A stretch of 59,968 nt of DNA, from the NCBI GenBank assembly GCA_003614735.1, contig KZ992444.1, positions 1 to 59,968 on the forward strand. Direction: 5' to 3'. Made by a program: the position numbers and the translations under genes. The DNA is from Thamnocephalis sphaerospora. Its lineage: Eukaryota > Zoopagomycota > Zoopagomycetes > Zoopagales > Sigmoideomycetaceae. The notes beneath the pieces were generated by a model. That model had not been told where the DNA came from, made no database searches, and saw nothing but the letters and a program-made list of their open reading frames with translations. Of this stretch, positions 26,877-42,278 are shown piece by piece. Positions within the stretch are counted from its first letter, which is position 1, and every line of letters begins with the position of its first letter.

Positions 26877-27239
26877 GGCGGGCGGTGGGTAGTCGCACTA
26901 GCCGACAGCGGCGGTGCTGTTCTGTGCGGTGGCGACAAGAGTGGAGAAGGAAAGGGAGTGGCGGGCGCGAAGCGTGTGTTGCTCTGCCCCGGCAGATATA
27001 AGGCAGTTGGGCTAAGCGCGCGACTTTCAAGGCATTAGTAGCAGACCCCTTTTGCCAGACGTGTCAGGCCGCGACACGTTCCATGTGGACGTGCTGCTAC
27101 ACTCATCCCACAGCCAATCAGCACCCGCCAAACACCCAGCCGATTTCTGGCCAATCAGCATCAATTAGGTGGCACATGCGGCCGCGCATCGCGCTGCGTT
27201 GTGTTCACTTTAATAGGCCAAGCGAAAAGACAGTGCCGG
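26877..27239. promoter_or_regulatory. SEC61 upstream region and IleRS 3' flank
   Basis: Both neighbours are on the minus strand. The part next to 26876 should contain the SEC61 promoter and 5' leader. A perfect CCAAT box and its repeats occur on the plus strand at about 27113-27158 (GCCAATCAGCA and GGCCAATCAGCA), i.e. ATTGG on the SEC61 sense strand some 240-280 bases upstream of its start. Confidence 0.4.
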
Positions 27240-30200
27240 CTACTCGTGGTCGCGCACCAGTTTGACAACAAAGGTCGCACCGTTGATCTGTGCAGGCGAG
27301 ACGGCGGATCGGTTATGCAGACGGTGAGCCTTGGCGGTGTAGTGCAGTGCACGGGCACACGCGGTCTCCTTACCTCCTGCTCCTCTTCGGCGAGCACGTC
27401 AGCGGTCGCCACATCAGCGGGGCACTTGTCGGCCGGCAGCAGCGCGCGCTTGAGGGTCTTTGTGATCAGAGCCATGCGGTTGTTGAACACGTTGACCAGC
27501 TGGTCGTCGACATCCTTGACCACCCTGTAGTAGGTGTGGACGGCATCGGTGGGCTGCAGGCCAGACTGTGACACGCGACAGCAAGTTAGCGACAGTGCGG
27601 TAGTCGGGCATCTTTATCGTAGCGCACCTTCTTGCGCAACCGCTGGACGCGGTTGACCACCTCGCGTGCCGTGCCCTCCTCCAGCAGCTCCGCATCCACG
27701 TTGGTGTCCAGTAGGATCAACAGATCACGCTCCGAGTTGGCCTCGTAGTGCGAGTCTGTCGCGCTGTAGTAGCGGATGACCTAGCACAAGTCGGCGGTTA
27801 GCGATAGGACCAGCAAGCACTGGGCTGGCATGCAGCGGCAGCGGCAGCAAAAGTAGTAATAGTAATGGCGGTGGTGGCGATGGTAGCTTACCTGAAGGTC
27901 ACCCTCCACCAGCTGGATGCCATTGACCAAAAGCTCGCCCGTCTGGAGATACTGCTTCACCTCGTCGGACGACAGTCCCGGCAGTGCATTCTTCACCTTG
28001 ACCATGTCCTTCTTCAGCTTCTGGCCAAGCACCTTAAAGTCGGCCGCAGCCTTGTACTTGATGCTATACTTTTCCTCATCTGCCGTCACCGTGATCTTTT
28101 GCACATTGAGCTCCTAGTGAACGCAGACAACAACGTGGCCAGTCGTTAAGATGATGAATCTAGGTCTACCGATGCCAAGCAATGCCACTCACCTCGAGAA
28201 TGTACGACTCGAGCGAGAGAATGTCGGCGTGGTACTCGGTATCAGGATGCACCACAACCAGCTCGCGCAGCGGTGTCTACGCATGTACATGCGACGCATT
28301 AGCAATGATGTTTGCAGTGCGGCCGATCACACGAGTCGACCTACCTTGAGACTGAGGTTGTTCTTCTCACGCACAAAGCGTCCCAGCTCAATGACAGACT
28401 GCATGCGTGTGACGCGACGCTCAATCTCAGTGTCAAAGTAGTCGGCACGCGGCTCCGGGAACATCAGATAGTGCACGCTGCGCACGTCCTCGCCCTCTTC
28501 GGCCTCGGCCGGCACAAACTGCTTCAGCGTCTGGTACATGTTCTCGGTGAGGAACGGCGTGAACGGAGCCATCATCTTGACCAGCGCAAACAGCACGTCA
28601 AACAGCGTGTTGAGCGCAAGCACACCGTCGGCAACACCGTACTCGCACTTGAGGCGCTTGCGGTTGAAGCGAATGTACCAGTTGGTCAGCTCCTCAATGA
28701 GCTGGAGCAGCCGCGGGACCACCGTGTACAGACGGTAGGCGCCCATCTCCTCGCGCACAAACTTGTTGAGGCTCTGGCACGATGCGAGGATCCAGCGATC
28801 CATGACATTGTCCGAGCGCTCCTTGTGCGGCGCGTACATGAACTTTTGGCCGTGCTCCTTCTCCAGCAGCTGCACCTGGTTGAGGAAGAAACGGAACGAA
28901 TTGTACCACGGCAGGAACACGCGCGTAATCACGTCCTTGACGCCCTCTTCGCGGAAACGAAGCGTCTCGGCGCGCACAACCGGCGAGTTGATCAGATAGA
29001 GACGGAGCGCGTCCGCACCATAGCTGTCCATGATCACACGCGGGTCAGGGTAGTTTTTGAGCCGCTTGCTCATCTTCTTGCCATCGGCCGCCAGAACCAG
29101 GCCGTTCACGATGACATTCTTGAACGGTGCGCGGTCAAAGAGATGCACCGACAGCACCAGGAGCGTGTAGAACCAGCCACGCGTCTGGTCCAGACCCTCG
29201 GCGATGAAATCGGCCGGGAAGATCTTGTTCCATTTGTCCTGGTTCTCAAACGGATAGTGGTTCTGCGCGTACGGCATGCTACCGCTCTCGAACCAGCAGT
29301 CAAACACTTCGTCAACACGACGCAGCTCGCCGCGGCCGGTCTTGGACGGAATGGTGATGTGGTCAATCTTGTCGCGATGGATGTCCGGCAGAGGCCCGCA
29401 GCCCGACAGCTCCTGCAGCTCGGCGATGGAGCCAACGCACACGACCTCCTCAAAGTCGGCGCTCACCCAGAGCGGGATCGGCGTGCCCCAGAACCGGCTA
29501 CGCGAAACGTTCCAGTCACGCGCGTTGGCCAGCCAGTTGGCAAAGCGCTTCTCCTGCACAAAGTCCGGCACCCAGCGCGACTGGGCGTTGCTGGCAAGCA
29601 GACGCTCGGCAATTGGCTTGACACGCACAAACCAGGACGGCACCGTGCGGTAGATCAGCGGCGTGTCCGAACGCCAGCAGAACGGATAGCTATGGAGCAT
29701 CTGCGTCTGGCGAATGAGGCGGCCAGCGTTCTTGATGTGCTTCTGGATGGCCTTGTCGGCATCCTAGATAAATGCAACACGGTATCGACACAGGTTAGTA
29801 AGCGCCGACAGCGCGAAATGCGCAGTCTATCACAGCCAGATGCACGCCTACCTTGATGTACATGCCAGCGAAATCGGTGACGCGCTCAGTAAGGCGGCCA
29901 GAGTCATCGATGGGGCACGGAATGTGGCCGTCCACATCCACGACGCCATGCGCCACGCAGACACGCAGATCGTCTTCACCAAAGCCTGGCGCATTGTGCA
30001 CAATACCAGTACCGCTGTCGTCGGTCACATAGGTATCCGTGAACACCTTGAAAGCACGGCCCTTGAACTAATGGCCAAGGCAAACGTCAAGCGGTTAGCG
30101 CATAAAGCGCGCTTGCACCAGCCGCGGCGATACACACCTCCTCAGCAAAGTAGTCAAACAGCGGCACATACTCGAGGCCCTTGAGCGCCGAGCCCTTCAT

Positions 30201-31374
30201 GCGCTCCAAGACCTCAAACTTGGCCTTTGCCGGGTTCTTGTAGAGAACATCCAGACGCCTCTCCAGCAGGATGTACTTGTGGCCAGTCTCACCGTCTGAC
30301 CGCGCGTTGTTTACCCCGCCTGATTAGCGTGGCGCTCAAACAGCATCAAAGTCCCTTAACGTACCCTTGATCTTGACATACTCAAAGTCGGGGTGCACGC
30401 ACAACGACATGTTGCTGGGCAGGGTCCACGGTGTGGTCGTCCAGGCAAGGAACGCAGTGTCCGGCTCGTTCACCAGCGGGAACGACACAGTCACTAGCCA
30501 ATACATGCAGCGCAGGCCATCAGAGGAAATGCATGCTGCGTGGGCACACTCGCCAACAAGCTTACCCGCCGGATCGTTGACGTCCTTGTAGTTTTGCGAC
30601 GCCTCAAAGTTGGCCAGTGGCGTGCCACAGCCGGTCGAGAACGGCATCACCTGGAAACCGCGGTAGACCTGCTTCTTGTCGAAAAGCTGCTTAAACACCC
30701 ACCACACACTCTCCATAAACGTGGTGTTGAGCGTCTTGTAGTCGTTGTCAAAGTCGATCCAGCGGCCGACACGCTCCACGGTCGTGCGCCACTCGTCTGC
30801 GTAGCGCATCACAATCGCACGGCACTCGGCGTTGTACTTGTCAATGCCCATGGCAAGCACGTCATCCTTGGTCTGTTTGCCGCCGCATCCACGTCAGCTC
30901 ATGGCAATATAAACCCGCAGCATGGCAACGTCGCACACCCTAATGCCAAGCTTCTTGTCAATCTCAAATTCGATCGGCAGGCCATGGCAGTCCCAGCCAA
31001 AGCGACGCTCCACATAGTGGCCCGTCTGGTGCGCATAGCGTGTCACAATGTCCTAGGGCAGCCGTGTCAGCACTATCTCAGGGCTTGTTGACGATTACTG
31101 CCCGCGTGTCCGCGTACCTTGATGGTGCCTGCAAGGATATGGCCATAGTGCGGCAGACCCGTGGCAAAGGGCGGGCCGTCGTAGAACGTGTACGGCTTGC
31201 GGCCCTCGGACAGCTTGACCGACGTGCGGAAAGCATCAAGCTCGCGCCACAGCGCAATGATCTTTTCCTCCTCCTTGGGGAAGGAAAACGACGCAGAACC
31301 TGTGTACGGCCTGTTTGAGCGGCCAGATCCCCAAACGGCCTTCTCCACAACGCCTCACCTTCGCCAGACGCCAT
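27240..31374 (-). CDS. ILS1: Cytosolic isoleucyl-tRNA synthetase
   Basis: Thirteen exons (first 31374-31359, last 27287-27240) give 1079 residues, the size of eukaryotic cytosolic IleRS. Class I signature sequences are intact: the HIGH box as PHYGH (about residue 55, in [17 protein letters not shown]) and the KMSKS box as [13 protein letters not shown] (about 605). The CP1 editing domain is visible between them ([27 protein letters not shown]). The anticodon-binding part includes NRMLIR-type [14 protein letters not shown] and the eukaryotic C-terminal extension ends [15 protein letters not shown]. No mitochondrial presequence is seen, so this is the cytosolic enzyme. The first coding exon is 16 bases. 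The gene is divergent from MCCC2 across 330 bases. Confidence 0.97.
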
Positions 31375-31704
31375 TATGACAGTAGCCGGAAGAACGCAGG
31401 TCGCGCTGGAGAACACTGCCAACAGCGTGCGGGGTGATCGGTGAAGAGGAAGAGCGGCGCCGTTGTCTTCATAAACATCTCTATCGCCGATCAAATTTAA
31501 ACTGCTGATGCATCATGGCCAATTCAGCAAAGCCACTTTCGTTAAACCGTTTTTGGCCAGCACCGGCTGCCCCAAGGCAGAGCCTGGGAACATTGGCCGA
31601 CCTGCCCGTCAGCACCTCGTTCGCAACGTCGCCTGTAGCAGCACCCACTTGTCCGCCCGTCCGCCAGCTTCTACTGCCGCTAGTGCCGCCACCTGTACGC
31701 ACCC
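31375..31704. promoter_or_regulatory. Bidirectional promoter region between ILS1 and MCCC2
   Basis: Only 330 bases separate the two outward start codons. A plus frame at 31515-31721 lies inside it and would overlap the MCCC2 start; it is most likely leader sequence. No TATA box was recognised. Confidence 0.5.
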
Positions 31705-34447
31705 ATGCTTCGCTGGAATAGTCTGGCACGCGCCGCCACCCACGCGCGCGCATTGCCCTGTGCGCCACGCAGCGGTGCATTTGCAGCTCTACGTCGACAG
31801 CCATCGCACCTTGTCGGCCTCAGCGCCGCCTCGCGCAGTTTGCGTGGTTACTACACGCAGCATGAGGAGCAAAGTGCTATTCTGCCCGACAATGTGGACC
31901 GCCAGTCCGACGGCTTCAAGGTGTGCGGCACAGTGCTTGCGCTGGTCGTCGACTGTGCACTGACGCTGGTCACTACAGGAAAATACTACGCGTATGAATG
32001 CGCTGGTGAAGGATATGGAAGACAAGATTACCACCATTCGCCAAGGCACGTCGTCAGTAGGCGATTCTACGCACCAGTAAAGACGTGCTGATTGATATTG
32101 TCCTTAGGTGGCGGAGAAGCAGCTCGACAACGTCATCTGGGACGCAACAAGATGCTGCCTCGTGATCGGTAGGTAGACTGGCCGACCGGAAACGTCCAGC
32201 AGCAGCTTGAACTGATCCGCATGTATACGCTACAGTGTCCAGCGCCTGCTAGATAATGGGTAAGCACCATACCGCGTGGCGTCGTGGAATATGCACGCAG
32301 CACTGACGCGTTGCGTAGTTCGCCGTTTCTCGAGCTATCCACCTTTGCCGGCTATCAGCTATACGACGATATCGTGCCCTCGGGCGGTATCATCACAGGC
32401 ATAGGTCGCGTCAATGGGTGAGCACACATTAAGCACTGCGCTCAGCAGTGCTCTGCTAACCCACAAGGATTTTCAGGACAGAGTGCATGATTGTTGCCAA
32501 CGATCCAACGGTCAAGGTAGGCCAACGTGTCTGCTTTCCTACAGCTGCTACCAGTGATTTTAATGCCGTGGCTTGCAATATCTAGGGTGGCACATACTAT
32601 CCCGTCACAGGCAAGTACTGCCAGGCTATCGCTTTGCCCACTTGAAGGATGCTAATGTGATTGTATACAGTCAAGAAGCACTTGCGTGCACAAGAAATTG
32701 CCCGCGAAAATCGGCTGCCATGCATTTACCTTGGTGGGTAAGGCCGTTGCAAGCCTCCAATGCTGCTTACAATCTATACATGAACAGCTAACGCGCCATC
32801 AACAATCAAATCCACAGTTGACTCTGGTGGTGCCAACCTTCCGCGCCAGGCGGATGTTTTTCCCGACCGCGAGCACTTTGGCCGAATCTTTTATAATCAG
32901 GTACGCTGGCACTAGTGTGGCCTACAGGACACAGCTAATCGTTGCCTCGTGGCTCCTACCACGCAACCATTCGCGCCGTATAGGCAACCATGTCTGCACA
33001 GGGCATCCCGCAGATTGCAGTGGTGATGGGATCTTGCACAGCTGGCGGTGCCTATGTGCCAGCCATGGCCGACGAATCTATCATTGTCCGCAAGCAAGGT
33101 ACAATTTTCCTGGGTGGTCCTCCACTAGTCCGCGCTGCAACCGGTGAAGTCGTTTCTGCCGAAGATCTTGGCGGCGCCGATCTCCACTGTAAGTTAAACG
33201 GTCAACTGAGCACGCCGCTTCAATGTCGGCGACATGCACTTACACACTCGATTTCCACAAGGCCGCACATCCGGTGTGACCGATCACTATGCGCTGGATG
33301 ACGAGCATGCACTAGTGCTTGCGCGCCGGGTCGTCTCTAATCTCAACTACACCAAAAAGCCGCAGATTTCTGTTCGGCCAGCGGCGGATCCTCTCTATCC
33401 TGCATCCGAGCTAGGCGGCATTGTTGGTGATAATCTGCGCAAAACGTTTGACGTCAAGAACGTTATTGCGCGTCTGGTCGATGGCAGCCGCTTTAGCGAA
33501 TTCAAAGAGCTATACGGAACTAGCTTGGTCACAGGTGGGGTCAGGGAGTGGCCAGCGACGGACGGGCTGTCACATCGCTGACCAAACACCGGCATCACGG
33601 CATTTTGCATCACAACGCCGGGCGTAGGCTTTGCTCACATTCACGGCTATCCTGTCGGCATTGTCGCCAACAACGGCATTCTATTTTCGGAATCTGCGCT
33701 CAAGGGCGCGCACTTTATTCAGCTCTGCAGCCAGCGCAAGATTCCTCTGGTCTTTTTGCAAAACATCACCGGCTTTATGGTTGGATCTTCAGCCGAGTCT
33801 GGCGGCATTGCCAAAAACGGCGCCAAGATGGTCACAGCAGTGTCGTGCGCACGCGTTCCCAAGTTTACCGTGGTGATTGGCGGCAGCTTTGGCGCTGGCA
33901 ACTACGGCATGTGCGGTCGTGCATACAGGTATGCGCCGACTACGCTGTGCATGTGCCGTGGCAGCAAACTAACGGTATTTTCTGCCTGAATTCAGCCCGC
34001 GCTTTATGTGGATGTGGCCGGTAAGCGACATGCTGCAAAAGTGCCGCTGAAAATCCAGACGATTGCTAATACGGCGCCTTCAGAATGCGCGCATTTCTGT
34101 GATGGGCGGCGAACAGGCAGCGGGTGTCCTGGCACAGGTGAAGCGCGATGCGATGGTTAAGCGTGGCGAAGAGGCAAGTACCTAGTTTTGCAGCGTCATT
34201 TCCGTGGCACCTAAAACTAACGGCAAATGCACTGCAAATGTAGTGGAGCGCCGAGGAAGAGGAGGCGTTCAAGGCACCTGTCCGCGAGCGCTACGAGCAC
34301 GAGGGCCACCCGTACTTTGCATCTGCGCGTCTTTGGGACGACGGTATTATCCGGCCGGAAGACACGCGCCAGACACTAGGCCTAGCATTGAGCGCGGCGC
34401 TGAATGCTCCAGTCGAGTCAACCGACTTTGGCGTGTTCCGTATGTAA
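31705..34447 (+). CDS. MCCC2: Methylcrotonoyl-CoA carboxylase beta subunit, mitochondrial
   Basis: Fifteen exons give 591 residues. The enzyme carboxylates 3-methylcrotonyl-CoA in leucine breakdown, in the mitochondrial matrix, paired with a biotin-bearing alpha subunit not present here. An Arg/Ala-rich presequence (about residues 1-50) precedes the carboxyltransferase core: [120 protein letters not shown], then [40 protein letters not shown] and [20 protein letters not shown]. The end is [19 protein letters not shown]. Three introns start with GC (32046, 32611, 34174), and three internal exons are only 24-25 bases long (32236-32259, 32586-32610, 33996-34020). Protein conservation fixes every joint. 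Confidence 0.97.
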
Positions 34448-34732
34448 AAGCGTCGCTGTATCGACCTCTGGTGGACCTGCATATAAACAAGAGCGCCACA
34501 GCGCTGCGATCTGAGCATGGTGTCTCGTAGCCAAAGTGTTGCCTCAGTCTATATGTGACGCTGCGACCTTTTTCTGGCGAGAAAAGTGCTGTGCCAATGC
34601 CGCTAACAAAATGCTGTGCAACGCGGGGGACGACTGATGACGCCGTTCTCTGAGTGGAGGACCAGCAGTCACTGCGCGTTCTTTTTTCTTTTTTCACTTT
34701 GCTGATCAACCGCAGCCGTGCACACATACACC

Positions 34733-37934
<3,202 letters not shown>

Positions 37935-37993
37935 AACATCGCAAGTGGAAATCACATTTATTGTGTATGCACTACATTGGACCATCACGTCAA

Positions 37994-40900
37994 TTAAAGC
38001 TTTTTCCCCTTCAGCATGGATTGCTGCTTTATCTTCTCTCGCTGCTCCGCCATTCGCTAAGATTGCGTACCATGCGCGTTCAGGTTTAGCCGATGCTTGT
38101 ACGCTACTATCCAAGGCGGTGATACGTACCTGACGCCGTTCCTCGCGACGACGATTCAGCTCTTCGGCGCGCTCATCCTTGCGCTGCGTCTCCTTTTCAT
38201 GGGCTGCGCCCGCAGATGCGGCCGCCGGTTTTTCTTCAAACGGATCCTCGATGCCCCAGCCGTCCGCATTCCAATCATCACCGACATCTGCTGTACGCAA
38301 TGTACACTATTAGCACGCAAGCGTGTGCGACTACTTGCAAAGTTCACAGATTCACGCACCTAACAAATTCGTAAGCTCGTTTGACCGCGGCTTGTTAAGC
38401 TGGAGCCCCTTTCCTGTCTTGGATGTGCGATCCGTATGTGGCACAATTGGTGCGGCAGCGGGCTCCTGATAGCAACAGGCAAGTTAGACATATCCGCGTA
38501 GACACGTACATTAACGGCCACATACATCATCGGCAGGCAGCTCAAAGTCCAGATCAAATGCGTCCCAGCCGCTTGCGTTAGATGCAGACGTTACTGAAGG
38601 CTGCTTTTCCGGCTGGCGAGGCGACTGCGGCAGAGAAGATGATGTCGGATAGCGCGCTGGAGCAGGCTTTGTGGTCGGCGTACTTGTCCTTGGCGTCGTC
38701 GGTGCGGATGGCGCCTTTGGCGCAGCCGAAGCTCCGCCCTCGGCAGACGCGTATGCAGCGTCGGTGATCTGCCACCGCAGAACCGTGTCAGTTGTGTGTA
38801 CACAAAAACAATGTGTCCGCTACGCTCTGCACCTTTCTTGCCACCGAAGACACCGCCCAACCAGCCCAGTCGGCACCAATGGCGATGGCGCTTGAACTAA
38901 TGCCACCAGCCGACATCTCACCGCCAGCGGCCGAGCCGGGTGCCGCACCAGGCGCCACCGGAGCCTCATCCGGCTATGCAAAATACGTAGGGCATTTTCA
39001 TGTGAGCAATGGACACGCTCAAATACCAGCGTTAACGTTTACCATCTGGGCAGAATGATCCTCCAGCTTTTGCATAAGCTGTGACGCAATTTTGAAGGCC
39101 TGAGTGCGGACAGATCTACCAGTGTGTGTGTGTGTGTGTGTGGTACCAAGCAAATTCGTGGTGTCAACATTGGAGTGGGCAGCTACAAAGAACAGAGACC
39201 TAGGCCTATGCTACGCCGCTTACCGGTCGGGATCGATCAACATGGGGGAGATACTCGGCAGCATACGTGTAGCAAACTCTGCGGCCGTACAGAGCTCCAG
39301 TGTTGCTGAATATGGCACGCGGTTAGCCCACATGTCGTCCATTTGGGAATGCTCGTACGTACCGCCAATGGCGCTCAAGGCGCACGAACGCGCTGCGGGG
39401 AACGGATCCCGTAGGCTGCCAAACAGCGCCGGGAGCAGCATCTTGGACCGCGTCTACACAGCAGTATTTGGTTACTCAGTAGCCTGGTATGCAAGCAAAC
39501 GCCGTCGTACTCACCGACGCATTAAAGGTCTTGGCCAGCTTTCCCAGGCAGACAATGGCGTTGGTGCGAATACCTGGCTCCGGGTCCGTTAGCGCTCTTC
39601 CAAGATACTTGGAAAGATCATTGTTGATTGTTTTATCGCTCAGCTGGCCACAGACGCATGTCAGCCTGTGCCCGATCGCGTATAGTTTTCAGCGCAGACA
39701 GTAAGCGTTCGCTTACTTTTGGCGCAATGGCAAGGGCGCTGCGGACAGTAGCATCTCGGATAATTGGTGCAGAATCGTTGAAGCCAGTAACCTGCACTCG
39801 TGCAGTGTTAGCGCCTGCTACAAACGAGAACCGCACCGGCCGAACCCACATAGTGCGTAAATATAGTATTAGAGACAGTTTTGGTGTCTAGGTGAACTAC
39901 AAACAAGGCCAGATGCTCCAGCAGACCATGTCGAATACCGCGATCCGGCAGCGCAAACATCTTTGTCACCGTTGGCTCTACCAATGCATGGTACTCGTCC
40001 CTATTCAGCTGACCGCTGATGCTCGCAATCGGCCCGATAACCTTGCTCCCTCCTAAGTCACGCGCGCCATACACCTTAGCCCACTGCAATGCCTGGTCGC
40101 ACACTATCTAAACTAACCAGATCCAAACTCTAGAGCTTTTAGCAGCTCAGGCAAAACCTTGTGCTTATTGAACTCTACCGGGAACTTGCCGATGGTCGAC
40201 TCCAAATTGCTAAGAGGCCCACGATCAGATACTGTGAGTCATAATGGGATAATGAACAGGCCAAACAACAATACCTACGACAAAAAGCGCTCGCGTTCCT
40301 GGTCGTCCTTGATGTTGAGATTCTCTAGAAACAGGTTTGTCTGCACAAAGCTGTTTCCAAAATAGCCACCGCTGCGGTTCGCATGCTCGAGAAAGAGCCC
40401 AAGCGATGCACGCGTGCGCGGATTGGTATCAAGAAGCGAGAGGTACGGTTGACGAAGCGTCTACGCGTATTACAGACGGCAAAACCTGTTCAGCCGCGTG
40501 CTTACACGCGGAAGCATACGGCTGCCGAGAAGCGCGCACCTGGGGAATCCTGCCGGGCGTGCGCAGCTGGTCCGCTTGCATGAACGGCCCGTTGAACACC
40601 TCGTACGTCAAGCAGCCGTACAGCCAGGCGTCCGTGGCCGACGGGCTGTGCCTGCGCTATACGTAAGCAAAGGCATGTGTAGCCAGCGCCGTGGTCGGTA
40701 GCGATGGCACACCAACGATACGCTACGTCACATTGTACCGCCCTTTATACGCACTCTTTGATTGTATCCCACGAACCACGGCAGACTTCGGGAGCTGCGT
40801 AGCGTTTGGCATCTGGAATGATGGATGCGTTCGTCTGCATGCACCCGGCTCAGTAACGTTGCACCAGCCATGCGTCGATGACACGATCGCTCACCGTGAT

Positions 40901-41671
40901 GAACGGACGTTCGTCTTTGAGCGTGCTGAGCAGCTCCAGTCCGCCCAGCTTCCACTCGCCGGCGTCATTTACAAAGACCGAACTCATACGCAGGTTTCCA
41001 TGCACCAACGAACAGTCTTGGTTCAGGAAATTAAGCATGCTCTACGCATTGAGACAGCATAAGCCGTAATCGCACCAACGTGCTCCTGCTGCCCACTCAC
41101 CGCAATGCTGAACAGGCCCCAGGCAATGACGTTGTCATCGCGATCGTCGGCGAGCACTGCCTGCAGCGGCCGCACTGGATCGGTGACTAGGTAAATGTGC
41201 TCCTCGGTCTACAAACACACGCGTCAGCACGCACGCACTCGTGTTTTGCGATGCGCTGATAGCACGCGCACCTCAATACCGTCCACATAACGAAGCAGAC
41301 CAGGGTGGCGGATTGTCCGAAACTTGCTGAATGCATTGCGTGCGAGCGCTAGCTGGCCCGTTGAGCCGCGAGCGCGGTCATACGCAAAGATGGACACGGC
41401 GCTGTTGTCCGCCTGTAAACACGCACCAGGAGTGGCACCGTTGTGTAAGCCAGCGTGCTATTGCCACCATCCCGCCACTGGCGTCGCCGCCGCCGTCGCT
41501 GCTGCTGGCGTGGCTCACGTTCTTTCTACCCGTGTGTAGCGTCCAGACAGAGTCGTTGCCAAAATTCGGCACGCGATCGCCGATAGTGTAGGGGAATTCC
41601 TGTCCAGCCGACACGCTGCTGACTAGCGTAGAAATGGTCGACTTGACCAGGCCAGAAAAGACCGCAGCCAT
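37994..41671 (-). CDS. SCYL1: SCYL1/Cex1 pseudokinase-HEAT protein (COPI and tRNA-export factor)
   Basis: About nineteen exons, start at 41671. The N-terminal third is a pseudokinase with the SCY1 pattern: [48 protein letters not shown], then a catalytic loop [20 protein letters not shown] (HGN, no HRD) and [10 protein letters not shown] in place of DFG. It continues [40 protein letters not shown] and [23 protein letters not shown] repeats follow ([54 protein letters not shown]). The tail carries [30 protein letters not shown] and [14 protein letters not shown], a charged helix, and ends KGKKL, like the dibasic COPI-binding end of SCYL1. The family coats Golgi COPI vesicles and, as yeast Cex1, takes charged tRNA at the nuclear pore. 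Tail-to-tail with TRM4, 59 bases apart. Confidence 0.93.
39122..39142 (+). repeat. (GT)n dinucleotide repeat in a SCYL1 intron
   Basis: About ten GT units within the intron between the exons ending at 39224 and starting at 39115 (minus strand). On the coding strand it is a (CA)n run just before the acceptor. Confidence 0.9.
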
Positions 41672-42278
41672 AGCGCGTGGACAGACGGCGGACAGTGGAC
41701 AGCGCGTGCGCGCAGGCAAAGGGTAAGCTGAGATGACCAGATGCGTGAGTGTGAGCAAGAGCGGGTCTGTAGCTTACTCCGACGGTATCACCAACAATAG
41801 CACAAAACATTGCAGGCTGCCTATGTTAGTGCCTGCACCGCACTGGCGCGCATAACTACATGCACCATAGCGGCACTCTGCACTGGATGGCAGCTAATAA
41901 AGCCGACATGCACATGCCACAGCAATGTCGCAGCGATAGGACCTGGGCGTATGACCGCAGAACAGGCCAAGTTGAGCTGCTGAATATGGAGAGACAGTCC
42001 GTTGTCGCTCGGCCATAGATATCCCGGCTCCGTGACGCAATGACCGCGGTGGCGACGGTGAAATGCTGCCTCGGCTTGCATGATGATTTGTCAACAACCG
42101 GCTCAGGCCACACGCGAGCCACACGCAGGCCGCCGAGGGCTCACGCCACCCAGCACAAGGACATGGCCAGCTCACACATATAAAAAACGCTCGCGCCGCC
42201 TCCTGTTGCGCGCTGCTGCTCACCCGTTGTCTACACGCTGAGACTTGGCTTAAACGTTACCTTGTTATTGTTGTTAAT
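41672..42278. promoter_or_regulatory. Shared upstream region of SCYL1 and ERG6
   Basis: A 607-base gap between divergent starts. A TATA-type element (TATAAAAA, 42179-42186) lies 93-100 bases before the ERG6 start codon and is listed separately. No protein-coding signal is seen; the minus frames at 41821-42223 lack domains. Confidence 0.5.
42179..42186 (+). promoter_or_regulatory. TATA box of ERG6
   Basis: TATAAAAA about 93 bases upstream of the ERG6 ATG, a normal fungal spacing. It is the clearest core-promoter motif in the window, which fits a strongly expressed sterol gene. Confidence 0.6.

Noticed and set aside
28312-29856. A 514-codon open frame on the plus strand
   Set aside because: It is antisense to the long IleRS exon and exists because of that gene's codon bias; it has no domain and no splice context.
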